Shown here: positions 56,233-64,000 of the stretch, piece by piece
How the letters are laid out: each line of letters begins with the position of its first letter
Numbering within the stretch: the stretch's first letter is position 1
From: Oceanispirochaeta sp. M1
GTDB taxonomy: Bacteria; Spirochaetota; Spirochaetia; DSM-2461
Length of the DNA: 64,000 nucleotides
Assembly: GCF_003346715.1 (NCBI RefSeq)
Contig: NZ_QQPQ01000005.1
Span: forward strand, 145,201-209,200
Direction: 5' to 3'
Notes under the pieces: model-generated
What the model was told of the DNA's origin: nothing
The model's input: the letters and a program-made list of their open reading frames with translations, nothing else
Database searches by the model: none
Translations under genes and position numbers: made by a program

Positions 56233-57742
56233 TGAAAACTCCTCTTTCTCCATTGGCGGCGAGAAGGACCTTATTTTCATCAAATCCGTCTTCTTTACTC
56301 AATTCTCCGATAAGATGTCCCTGTTTCATAACAGCAACCCTGTCAGAAAGTACTACCAGCTCCGGCAGATCTGAAGAGAGAAGGATAACTGAAACACCAT
56401 CTTCCGCAAGTTTCACAATAGTTTCATGGATCAGCTTCTTGGCACCTACATCCACACCTCTGGTGGGTTCGTCAAGAATCAGAACTTTAGGTTTTGTGGA
56501 CAACCATTTTGCCAGAAGAATCTTCTGCTGGTTTCCCCCGGAAAGATTGGAAGTCGTAATCTCCGGATCATGTGGATAGATTGTCAGCTTTTCATACAGT
56601 TCTTCCAGAATGGGAGTTCCCCTCCTGGGGTCGAAGAAAAAGAATCTGGAAAGTCTTGATATAATTGAAGATAGAATATTGTTCCTGTTGGAAAGGCGTA
56701 ATGCCAGTCCTTCAGTTTTTCTGTTCTCTGAAAGATATGCAACACCCTTATCGAGCATCTGGGACATACTTTTTATATCAATGCTTTCACCGTCCAGAAC
56801 AACTTTTCCATAATCCACATTATCTGCACCCGAAAGGCAGCGTCCCAGCTCAGTTCTTCCGGAACCGGCCAGACCTACGATCCCGAGAATCTCCCCATGA
56901 TTTAATTCAAAGGAAATATTATGAACAAAGCCGTAGTGAGTCAGATTCTCAACCTTGAGAATTGCCTCACCCAGATTTGAAGCTCCTGTACGGACAAAAT
57001 CATCTATTTTTTCACCGATCATCATTTCGACGACAGTTTTATTATCAACATCTTTAATATTGCAGGTATCTATTTTTTTTCCATCCCGCAGAACAGTAAC
57101 CCTGTCGGCCACTTCAAAGATTTCAGGGAGGTGGTGAGAGATATAGACAATAGCCACACCCTGTTTCTTTATATCTCTAATAATATCAAAAAGCATCTGT
57201 ACTTCTTTACTGGAAAGTGCAGATGTCGGTTCGTCCATAACAAGAATTTTTGGTTTGTCATTAAGAACCTTAGCCATTTCAATCAGCTGTGACTCATGCT
57301 GTGAAATGTTTTTCATTTCTATACCCGGATCAATTCTATCGTCCAGATTAACACTGGCCAGAGAGGTCAGGGCCTGTTTCCGGAGTGTTTCATGATCAAC
57401 GAAGAGCCCTTTTGTCGGGATTTTACCGGCAAACATGTTTTCTTCAACAGATCTGTTATATGCGATACTGAGCTCCTGATAAACCATTCCCACACCCTCG
57501 GCTTTAGCCTGATGGGGATTATGCAGTTTGACAGGTTTGCCATCGATAAGAATCTCACCGGTGTAATCTGCATAAGATCCGGCAAGTATTTTCATCAATG
57601 TTGATTTACCGGCTCCGTTTTCACCCATGAGAGCATGAACTTCCCCTGCTCGGACTTCAAAACTGACTTTGTTAACAGCCAGAGTCCCGGGAAACTGCTT
57701 ACTTACCTCATTCATCTGCAATGCAATTGCCGATTCACCCAC
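56219..57742 (-). CDS. Sugar ABC transporter ATPase (RbsA/RhaT type, two ABC domains)
   Basis: A 507-residue double ABC protein with a GTG start 8 bp after AGGAG. First domain: Walker A GENGAGKST near residue 40 and Walker B ILVMDEPTSALS near 167. Second domain: the usual degraded Walker A GLAGSGRTE near 293, signature NLSGGNQQK near 402 and Walker B VLILDEPTRGVD. This layout is standard for monosaccharide importers of the RbsA family. It drives the two permeases encoded next. Confidence 0.95.
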   Translation of the reverse strand: MGESAIALQMNEVSKQFPGTLAVNKVSFEVRAGEVHALMGENGAGKSTLMKILAGSYADYTGEILIDGKPVKLHNPHQAKAEGVGMVYQELSIAYNRSVEENMFAGKIPTKGLFVDHETLRKQALTSLASVNLDDRIDPGIEMKNISQHESQLIEMAKVLNDKPKILVMDEPTSALSSKEVQMLFDIIRDIKKQGVAIVYISHHLPEIFEVADRVTVLRDGKKIDTCNIKDVDNKTVVEMMIGEKIDDFVRTGASNLGEAILKVENLTHYGFVHNISFELNHGEILGIVGLAGSGRTELGRCLSGADNVDYGKVVLDGESIDIKSMSQMLDKGVAYLSENRKTEGLALRLSNRNNILSSIISRLSRFFFFDPRRGTPILEELYEKLTIYPHDPEITTSNLSGGNQQKILLAKWLSTKPKVLILDEPTRGVDVGAKKLIHETIVKLAEDGVSVILLSSDLPELVVLSDRVAVMKQGHLIGELSKEDGFDENKVLLAANGERGVFSVEY

Positions 57743-57767
57743 TTTATATTCTCCTAATTAAAACTTT

Positions 57768-57836
57768 TGGTTCACATCCCCGGAAGGATGTGAATCAAAG
57801 GACAAAAAACTACCAAAGCTGTTTTAAGCCTTGGTA
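57768..57836 (-). other. Two hairpins between the binding protein and ATPase genes
   Basis: TGGTTCACATCC (57768-57779) pairs with GGATGTGAATCA (57786-57797), and TACCAAAGC pairs with GCCTTGGTA (57811-57836). Such hairpins after binding-protein genes often protect that part of the mRNA, giving more binding protein than membrane subunits. Confidence 0.7.
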
Positions 57837-57923
57837 ATTTCCCTCGAAGGACCATAAGGCCCCTCTCGGGAATGTCCGGTTTATTATATTTTAAAATAAT
57901 TCTAAAACGGTTTATCTATTAGA

Positions 57924-59102
57924 TTACCACTGTGCAGGCATGAAACTGTCTACGTTTTCAGGAGTGATAACAGCCTGGGGCAGATAGAATGCTGCATTGG
58001 AACCAAGATCTACACCATTGAAGTAGTCAGCAGCAACCTTGATGGGAACAGCACCGTCAGCTTCAGCAGACTGAAATGTGATTGCATCAATTTTACCGGC
58101 TTTAACAAGGTCCATACCTACTTTAGAGTTTCCGGCGGCGATTACATAAACATCACTTCTACCAGCTTCTTCCAGAGCCTGAGATACACCGAGACCCTGT
58201 GCAGAGTCATCAGAAACTACGATACAAGTCAGTTCATCACCAAATCTGGTTACCCAGTCAGCAACAACCTGTTTTGTCTTGGGAGCATCAAATCCGGGAG
58301 ACTGGATATCCAGAGTTTTCATGTCAGGATAGTTCTTTTTGTAGTACTCAACAACATTGGTTGTTCTTGCGTAATAAGGAGATCCACCGGGGATATGTGT
58401 GATGTAACCTACACCACCTTTTCCACCGACATCTTTAGCCATGTGCTCAGCAAGCATTTTAAACTGGCCGAAGTCATCGGGTGCAGTGATTGCAAGTACA
58501 TATCTCATAGCGTCATCATTGGGAATCATATTGTATGCAATTGCGGGGATTCCTGCATCATAGAGTTTTTTGAACTGCTGAACACTGGCTTTGGCATCAA
58601 GAGAAGCCAGAAGAACGATATCCGCTTTTTCTGCAATTGCTCTATCTACATACTGATTCTGCTGATTAAGGTCACCATTAGGATTCCACATTTCGAACTC
58701 AGCCATATAAGCTTCACATGCAATTCTGGAACCGTTAGCTACGGCTGTCCAGTAAGGATGCTCAGACTGCATTATCATGATGATTTTCTTTCCGATAACA
58801 CCGGTTCCAGCAGAGGGAATCATATCAACTTTTTTAGTCTGACGACCGGCATATTCCAGTTTCCACATATCAAGTGCTTCCTGATCAGCGGGTTTTGCAG
58901 GAACGGGTCTTGTATCACCATAAATCAGTAAAAGCTGTCCATCGCTTCCACGTACATCAGAAATATCAATTGCTTTTGATGCCTCAAGATTAGCCTTGGC
59001 ATCAGCATCGCTGGCCGGGGCAGCTGCTTCCTGCTGTCCTGCAGCAAATACAGACCCTGCCATAAGAACAGTCATCAGTAACATTGTAAAGATTCTCTTC
59101 AT
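57924..59102 (-). CDS. Sugar ABC transporter substrate-binding protein (ribose/rhamnose type)
   Basis: A 392-residue exported protein. Seen: a signal peptide (about 1-20) and mature start AGQQEAAAP, typical of this group of spirochaetes; a 75-residue N-terminal extension (DGQLLLIYGDTRPVPAKP ... KLEYAGR); then a type-1 periplasmic-binding fold (about 105-390) with IIMIMQSEHPYW at the first strand and ADIVLLASLDAK near 175. The extension is shared with the two AraC regulators. It delivers a sugar-like ligand to the permeases. It is the first transporter gene; AAGGAG precedes the ATG. Confidence 0.93.
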   Translation of the reverse strand: MKRIFTMLLMTVLMAGSVFAAGQQEAAAPASDADAKANLEASKAIDISDVRGSDGQLLLIYGDTRPVPAKPADQEALDMWKLEYAGRQTKKVDMIPSAGTGVIGKKIIMIMQSEHPYWTAVANGSRIACEAYMAEFEMWNPNGDLNQQNQYVDRAIAEKADIVLLASLDAKASVQQFKKLYDAGIPAIAYNMIPNDDAMRYVLAITAPDDFGQFKMLAEHMAKDVGGKGGVGYITHIPGGSPYYARTTNVVEYYKKNYPDMKTLDIQSPGFDAPKTKQVVADWVTRFGDELTCIVVSDDSAQGLGVSQALEEAGRSDVYVIAAGNSKVGMDLVKAGKIDAITFQSAEADGAVPIKVAADYFNGVDLGSNAAFYLPQAVITPENVDSFMPAQW

Positions 59103-59230
59103 AACTCATACTCCTTTAGTAACTTTTAAAAAATCTCCGCCCTTTCAGACGAATCTACAAAATTGTAAAAATAAATGAATAATTGTTCTTTTCCATTCAT
59201 CTTTAATTCAGATTAAATCCGTTTTAGAAC

Positions 59231-59285
59231 ACCCGCAACAGGACAAATTATGCATAGAACTGGAATAATTTCGAAAATTGCGGGT
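59231..59285 (-). promoter_or_regulatory. Promoter/operator region of the transporter genes
   Basis: On the minus strand TTGCGG (complement of 59233-59238) is followed after 17 bp by TAATCT, a plausible sigma-70 promoter. The octamers ACCCGCAA (59231-59238) and TTGCGGGT (59278-59285) form an inverted repeat whose one arm overlaps the -35, so it may be an operator for one of the AraC regulators. Confidence 0.45.
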
Positions 59286-59290
59286 ATTTT

Positions 59291-60340
59291 TCAAAGATAT
59301 TCATACTCATCAACCGCCTTGAACATTGCCAGTACATTTTCAACCGGAGTTTCTTCTAAAATAGTGTCATGACTGGCTCCGGCGATATATGAACCACCTT
59401 TTCCCATAATTTTCAGAACATCCATGGATCTACTCTTCACCAGTTCCGCTGTCTCCCCGCTGATAAGAATATGATGAGAATCAATGGCTCCGTTAAGGAC
59501 AATATGAGAACCAAAATCTCTTTTGAGACCCGCCGGGTCCATACCGTGACAGTCAGGCTGCAGGGCATGAAGTCCGTCCATTCCTATTTCTATGAGTGAA
59601 GGGATGAGAGGGCGATAGCCTCCGCAGCAGTGGAGCATCACCTTGAGACCGTATTCATGTCCCAGATCAACCATACGTTTAATGGAGGGTAAGAGAAAGT
59701 CAGAAAACTGTTCGATACCCATAAGAGGACCGGACTGACTCCCCAGATCATTTCCGATAAAAAAGATATCCATCAGATCAGCAGCCTCTTCAAAACTCTT
59801 CCTGCTGCTCTCAATATAGTAATCAGTAATTCTTTCAAACAGAAGTTTTGCAACTTCCGGATAGTCAAACATCAGATAGTAGAGCTCTTCATGTCCGATG
59901 AGATCAATAGCATCATGCCAGAATGGAGACCAGTCTCCTCCCATAATTGCATATTCACCCTCATATTTTAAGATATTGTCTCTTAACCCCGAAGTGTCAA
60001 CAACATCACAATCCGGCCAGACATGAGCTTCGACTTCTTCTATACTCGATATTCCCTGAAGGGGATGAGAAAGAGGCATCCCGAATCCGATACCCTTTCT
60101 TTCGACACCGAAAGGACTGCGCCATGTAGCACCCGGCATCATATCCTCCTGAGATCCCGTAAATACAGCACGGACGACTCTGAAGTCATCCCGTACATGA
60201 CGTCGAACAGCTTCTTCATCCATTACCAGATGATTTTGAATTTTCAAATTGAACTCATCAGACATTCCCAACCATCTTGGTATCCGGTCCAGACGGGGGT
60301 CTTTATTAAATGCTGCTGCGACTCTTTCTTTCGATGTCAT
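59291..60340 (-). CDS. Uroporphyrinogen decarboxylase-fold protein (MtaA-like), 349 aa
   Basis: A 349-residue URO-D fold protein. Seen: the N-terminal TSKERVAAAFNKDPRLDRIP segment, MLHCCGGYRPLIPSLIEIG near residues 236-254 carrying HxCG, the LHALQPDCHGMDP stretch, and a C-terminal GGSYIAGASHDTI near 318-330 with His where MtaA has its last Cys ligand. Members include methylcobamide:CoM methyltransferases and other methyltransferases. It lies just upstream of the transporter genes, separated by 188 bp with a promoter. AGGAGAG precedes the ATG. Confidence 0.85.
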   Translation of the reverse strand: MTSKERVAAAFNKDPRLDRIPRWLGMSDEFNLKIQNHLVMDEEAVRRHVRDDFRVVRAVFTGSQEDMMPGATWRSPFGVERKGIGFGMPLSHPLQGISSIEEVEAHVWPDCDVVDTSGLRDNILKYEGEYAIMGGDWSPFWHDAIDLIGHEELYYLMFDYPEVAKLLFERITDYYIESSRKSFEEAADLMDIFFIGNDLGSQSGPLMGIEQFSDFLLPSIKRMVDLGHEYGLKVMLHCCGGYRPLIPSLIEIGMDGLHALQPDCHGMDPAGLKRDFGSHIVLNGAIDSHHILISGETAELVKSRSMDVLKIMGKGGSYIAGASHDTILEETPVENVLAMFKAVDEYEYL

Positions 60341-60438
60341 TTTACTTATTCTCTCCTTGATCTGAAATTCAGGATATCACCCCTGAGAAGGGAGAGAAAT
60401 TGTAATTTTTTGCAATTACTGTTGAAAAATTATGGAAT

Positions 60439-62139
60439 TCAACTCAAATGAAACTTTTCACGATACTCAGACGGATTCATTCCTGTCTGTTTTTTGAAGA
60501 TTCTGAAGAAATAACTGGAGTCTGAATATCCCACTTCTTTAGCTATTTCATACTCTTTAAGAAGAGGATTACGAAGGAGAATTTTAGCCTGCTCCACTCT
60601 GATAACATTAAGATGACTTGAAAAATTATCTCCAGTCTCCTTTTTGTAAAGCTGCCCCAGATATGCCGCGGAAAGGTTAAATTGAAAAGACAATGTTTTA
60701 AGAGACAGCGGTTTCATCGAGTTATGCCTTACATATTCAACAATCTGTTCAATGGAGATCTTTGAGGGAAGTTCGGTCTTGATAAGATCACAATATTTTA
60801 GGGCAATCTTCTCCAGCCAATCCATAGTCCTATCAAAACTCTTCTGATGAAGAATCTGTTTTGTCAGCATGGCGGGATTATTACACCCTGTCAGGCTTCG
60901 GTTATTTATCCCCTTTTCTGCACTTACTGCAATAAAGCGGGATAGAATTTCAATAGCTACACCGCTGCAGTATTCGGCTGTGATGAGACTGCATTCCTGA
61001 AACTTTCTGATCAGATCCTGAAAATAGGATTCAATACCCGGGCTGTCCCCCAGTTTCAGTGAAACCGTAAAAGGATCATAATCAATAATGGGTAACTCAT
61101 TCCTCTTGGTAAGAAACTGTTCAACATCATCCCTTGTAATAACATGTACAGGCATAAAACAGACTGGGGGGATCTCAAAACCGTTGAACCAGTCAACTGC
61201 TGTCTGCATGGACAATGTTCCGTCAATAATACCCGACTGATAGGTAGTTGCCATAAGCTTGTCATGCTTTATTAAATTAAGAGCTTCCGGAGGACTCCAG
61301 TGAGAGACACAGATAATATCAGCTCTCTTCATCCTGGAAAGGGCCCTGTTAATCCCATTCTGAACAATCAGACTGTCTGCAGAGACGATCCCTTTCAGCT
61401 CCTTTCCATATTTTTTCAACCAGATCTCCACAGCCTTCTCAGAAAGCTGCTGATTCATCTCGGTTGAACAATAATCCAGGCAGCGCATACGGGGAGCGAT
61501 CCTCTTGAGTTCAGAAATAACACCCCAGGTTCTGGCTACATTGCAGGATGTTCCCTCAAGATGCTGAATGAGCGTATAACCACCCTCAAAGTTCATATAG
61601 CTGGCAAAATGACGAGCCAGTTCTCTGGACATCTCCCAGTCATGAGGACCCGTCCAGGATAGGATATAAGGGAGATCCTCCTGTGCCGGCATCAGGTTGC
61701 TGCAGATAATGGGGATACCTGCAGAGTATATCTTCTGATATAAACCCTTAACATGGCTGAACTCCGGCATGAGATGAATTGTCAGATCAGGCTTTCTATC
61801 AATAACGATATTTGCATAATCCACCTGAGCATTGTAATCCCGCTCTGTATCAATAATTTCAAGCTCAATATCATTTATTGCAGCCACCTGTTCCAGGCCG
61901 AATCTGAATTTGTCCATATAGGGGTGTTTCATGGGAATATTGCAGATAACCCTCTTTCCTTCAGGACCATCCATTGCACTTTCCGGCATGGGAAGTTTTT
62001 TGACCTGCCAGTGCATATGCTCCAGGTCATACCAATGCCTGGAATCATCCAGAGGATAATCCTCCTGATGCTCAGGTCTTGGTATAGAGGTAGATTCTAT
62101 ACTGTTTCCAATAAGAATAAGGGGTGTTGTATTTTTCAG
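60439..62139 (-). CDS. AraC-family regulator with binding-protein-like sensor, probable CTG start
   Basis: A 566-residue regulator if started at CTG 62139. That codon lies 6 bp after a GGAGG (62146-62150) and right after a stop codon. The first in-frame ATG is only at 62016 and would remove about 41 residues, including WYDLEHMHW, which align with WYDTEYAGW of the other regulator. No ATG, GTG or TTG occurs between. Seen: a cytosolic ribose-binding-like sensor (about 45-330) and a C-terminal AraC pair (about 465-560) with NLSAAYLGQLYKKETG and YSDSSYFFRIFKKQTG. It is paralogous to the regulator at 49270-51015 and probably controls the cluster. Confidence 0.85.
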   Translation of the reverse strand: MKNTTPLILIGNSIESTSIPRPEHQEDYPLDDSRHWYDLEHMHWQVKKLPMPESAMDGPEGKRVICNIPMKHPYMDKFRFGLEQVAAINDIELEIIDTERDYNAQVDYANIVIDRKPDLTIHLMPEFSHVKGLYQKIYSAGIPIICSNLMPAQEDLPYILSWTGPHDWEMSRELARHFASYMNFEGGYTLIQHLEGTSCNVARTWGVISELKRIAPRMRCLDYCSTEMNQQLSEKAVEIWLKKYGKELKGIVSADSLIVQNGINRALSRMKRADIICVSHWSPPEALNLIKHDKLMATTYQSGIIDGTLSMQTAVDWFNGFEIPPVCFMPVHVITRDDVEQFLTKRNELPIIDYDPFTVSLKLGDSPGIESYFQDLIRKFQECSLITAEYCSGVAIEILSRFIAVSAEKGINNRSLTGCNNPAMLTKQILHQKSFDRTMDWLEKIALKYCDLIKTELPSKISIEQIVEYVRHNSMKPLSLKTLSFQFNLSAAYLGQLYKKETGDNFSSHLNVIRVEQAKILLRNPLLKEYEIAKEVGYSDSSYFFRIFKKQTGMNPSEYREKFHLS

Positions 62140-62205
62140 TTACTGCCTCCGGGAAAAATAACAACTTTTATACTACCACAGTGTTACCGGGATAGGGATT
62201 TAAGC

Positions 62206-63453
62206 TTACTTATATTCCTGGACCGCATCGAACAGAGCAATAATATTTTCAGCTGAAACATCGGGCATAATATTATGAATATTATTAAACACAAAACCGC
62301 CGCCTGGATTAAGTATATCAAGACGCCGTTTCACTTCATCTTTAACCTGAGCAGGAGTTCCGGTATTCAGTATGACTCTGGGATCCATTCCGCCACCCCA
62401 GAAACATATATCAATCCCAAACTCACCTTTAACCTTTTCAGGTTCCATATCGAGACAATTTGTCTGCAGAGGATTTATAATATCGATTCCTTCATCAATA
62501 AGAGAAGGAATAAACTGATAGATTGAACCGCAGCTGTGAAGGAATGTTTTCATTGAACTGTTGTTGTGAACATATGAACACAATTTTTTCCGGTGTTCAT
62601 GAAAAAGATCGGTATACACATCCAGTCCCATAAATGGTCCGGAATCCATTCCCAGGTCATCACCGAACCTGAGCACATCAACAATATCCCCCACCGAATC
62701 ACAAACCTTTTCAAGGGTTTTCATATGTCTCTCCATCAGGAGTTCCATCAGTATTGCGACATTTTCCTTATCTATATACAGATCCATAAGGAAATTATCC
62801 ATCCTTCTGAGAAAGGTTCCCCATTCAAAGAGATTACAGCCGCAGACAACCAACAGCGCCTTGTCACTCTCCTCCCTGAGTTTCAGGGTCCTCTTCCTTA
62901 GCTGACCCCAGAAATCAGGCTCTGCAGCATGATCCCAGGGACTATGTACCATGTTTGACCACAGAACTTTATCCATGGCCTCATCAATGCACTCCTCCAT
63001 GGCTTTACGGCCTTCCGGATAGCCGTCAACCCAGGGGAAATGGGTTTGATCATAGAATGTAGCCCCTTCGGGCATTGCAGCGATGGGAGTTCCATCTTTA
63101 TGGTAATTTACCCAACCCCCTTTTCCGTTGGCCTCGGGCTTAAACCAGGCAGGATTATATGCATCATATTTATCGTTTAATTTAATTTTGGTCCAGTCAG
63201 AATCTTTCTCATTGAAAACTCTTCCAATATCAAGAACATCAACACCCAGCCTGTCTATCAGCCTGTCACCTGGTTGTGCCAGCTGCTGAACAACATCATA
63301 AATAAGTGTCTTTTCATCCCAGCCCAGAGTTTGAATAAGTCTGGCATGAGCAATAGCAGAGATTCCTGAACTTGGTGTTGCACCAAGATCTATCGGGACT
63401 CTATCGGGTTCTTTATGGTTTATGGCAGCGAGGACGCGCTCTCTTGATGTCAT
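62206..63453 (-). CDS. Uroporphyrinogen decarboxylase-fold protein (MtaA-like), 415 aa
   Basis: A 415-residue URO-D fold protein. Seen: the N-terminal MTSRERVLAAINHKEPDRVP, the classic opening of the methyltransferase branch; FLHSCGSIYQFIPSLIDEG near residues 306-324 with HxCG; NPLQTNCLDMEPEKVK; and a C-terminal GGGFVFNNIHNIMPDVS near 383-399, again with His in place of the MtaA Cys. It is the first gene of the minus-strand cluster and is followed 66 bp later by the CTG-started regulator. GGAG lies 6 bp before the ATG. The substrate is unknown. Confidence 0.85.
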   Translation of the reverse strand: MTSRERVLAAINHKEPDRVPIDLGATPSSGISAIAHARLIQTLGWDEKTLIYDVVQQLAQPGDRLIDRLGVDVLDIGRVFNEKDSDWTKIKLNDKYDAYNPAWFKPEANGKGGWVNYHKDGTPIAAMPEGATFYDQTHFPWVDGYPEGRKAMEECIDEAMDKVLWSNMVHSPWDHAAEPDFWGQLRKRTLKLREESDKALLVVCGCNLFEWGTFLRRMDNFLMDLYIDKENVAILMELLMERHMKTLEKVCDSVGDIVDVLRFGDDLGMDSGPFMGLDVYTDLFHEHRKKLCSYVHNNSSMKTFLHSCGSIYQFIPSLIDEGIDIINPLQTNCLDMEPEKVKGEFGIDICFWGGGMDPRVILNTGTPAQVKDEVKRRLDILNPGGGFVFNNIHNIMPDVSAENIIALFDAVQEYK

Positions 63454-63653
63454 TTAATTCTCCATTGGTATTTTGAGAAATAATAACACTCCTCTCTCAG
63501 GGCTAGCCATTGTAAATATTCAGGATTTATGTGGAATAATTACTACAAAGCTCAGAAATATTCATAATTTGTCATTTTGAAGTATAAAAACTAAATATCA
63601 GAAGAAGATTTTCCAACGTTAACTGCTTTTCTAATAGATTTAAACTTATAAAA

Positions 63654-63685
63654 GAAAAAAGCCCCAGTCCGAAGACTGGGGCTTT
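63654..63685 (-). terminator. rRNA operon terminator
   Basis: AAAGCCCCAGTC/GACTGGGGCTTT hairpin with a TTCG loop; on the minus strand it is followed by TTTTTT. It ends the rRNA transcript 8 bp after 5S. Confidence 0.93.
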
Positions 63686-63691
63686 AATTAA

Positions 63692-63799
63692 ACTGGCGAC
63701 GACCTACTCTCCCACCTTGGCAGTACCATCGGCGCGATTGAGCTTGACTTCCGTGTTCGGGATGGGAACGGGTATAACCTCAATGCTAAAATCACCAGA
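63692..63799 (-). rRNA. rrf: 5S ribosomal RNA
   Basis: About 108 nt. The terminal stem TCTGGTGA pairs with the 3' TCGCCAG. The conserved CCCGTTCCCATCCCGAACAC block and the GATGGTACTGCC and GGGAGAGTAGGTC segments are all present. Confidence 0.95.
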
Positions 63800-63889
63800 T
63801 TGCAGGGATAATTCATAAGAACTATCTCCTACAAACCACAACACTTTCATGTTGTAATCTATATAAATTACGTAGAGATAAATAATAAT

Positions 63890-64000
63890 ATGGTCAAGCC
63901 TCACGGAAAATTAGTACTGGTCGGCTCAATATGTTTCCACACTTAGACCGCCAGCCTATCAAACTCGTATTCTTCGAGATTCCTTCAGCTCCCTTAAAGG
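63890..64000 (-). rRNA. rrl: 23S ribosomal RNA, 3' end only
   Basis: The last about 110 nt of 23S rRNA, including GTTTGATAGGCTGGCGGT and the terminal GTACTAAT...CGTGAGGCTTGACC. The rest lies beyond the right edge. The spacer to 5S is about 90 bp and contains no tRNA. Confidence 0.95.

Noticed and set aside
51018..63453. HemE (haem biosynthesis) function for the URO-D-fold proteins
   Set aside because: Four diverged copies with HxCG motifs, no haem genes nearby and linkage to a sugar importer argue against porphyrin decarboxylation.

Overview
The window looks like chromosomal DNA of a free-living, probably anaerobic spirochaete related to Spirochaeta/Oceanispirochaeta. This is inferred from gene content, not from a 16S sequence. 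Supporting genes are a large single-chain pyruvate:ferredoxin oxidoreductase, a type III glutamine synthetase, several HU-domain proteins, Cache-type chemoreceptors and solute-binding proteins with an AGQQE-like mature N-terminus. There is no sign of prophage, CRISPR or an intact insertion sequence.

Left part (1-14165). Housekeeping genes come first: thpR (cut by the edge), a chemoreceptor, recO, lon, a pRiA4b ORF-3-like protein, an M20 peptidase with a YfcC-type carrier, and a tocopherol-cyclase-like protein. Next is a four-gene biotin unit: a BirA-like protein whose ligase motifs are degraded, then bioY, ecfA and ecfT. A BirA-type inverted repeat spans the start codon of the first gene.

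Nitrogen block (14218-24155). A GAF-AAA+-Fis sigma-54 activator, amtB, a PII protein lacking Tyr51, a MmcQ-like protein, a solute-binding/GGDEF protein, a second chemoreceptor and glnN. amtB and glnN each have a -24/-12 sigma-54 promoter. Each promoter is preceded by two TACA-N4-TGTA palindromes exactly 30 bp apart, and another copy lies at the start of the activator gene, so this is probably one small regulon.

Middle part (24331-49176). tRNA-Asn and tRNA-Cys, each with promoter and terminator; a lipoprotein; RbsD; two HU-like genes, one coding an HU-membrane segment-LysM fusion; a divergent LigA; a run of small metabolic and hypothetical genes with an unusual carbamoyltransferase; Nudix and KamA/EpmB-like genes; cysE; a FecR-PEGA-PQQ lipoprotein; a glycosyltransferase; nifJ; a Trk/Ktr potassium system; and a third HU-domain protein.

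Right part (49270-63453) is the most striking region. A sugar ABC transporter plus mutarotase has the same order as rhizobial rhaSTPQU (binding protein, double ATPase, two permeases, RhaM-like mutarotase). Here it is surrounded by four different uroporphyrinogen-decarboxylase-fold (MtaA-like) proteins and two AraC regulators, not by rhamnose kinase, isomerase and aldolase genes. The sensor halves of both regulators resemble the cluster's own binding protein. One regulator appears to start at CTG. I infer uptake and methyl-transfer or related chemistry on a deoxysugar-like, possibly O-methylated, compound; the substrate is unknown. The window ends in an rRNA operon on the minus strand (3' end of 23S, then 5S and a terminator).
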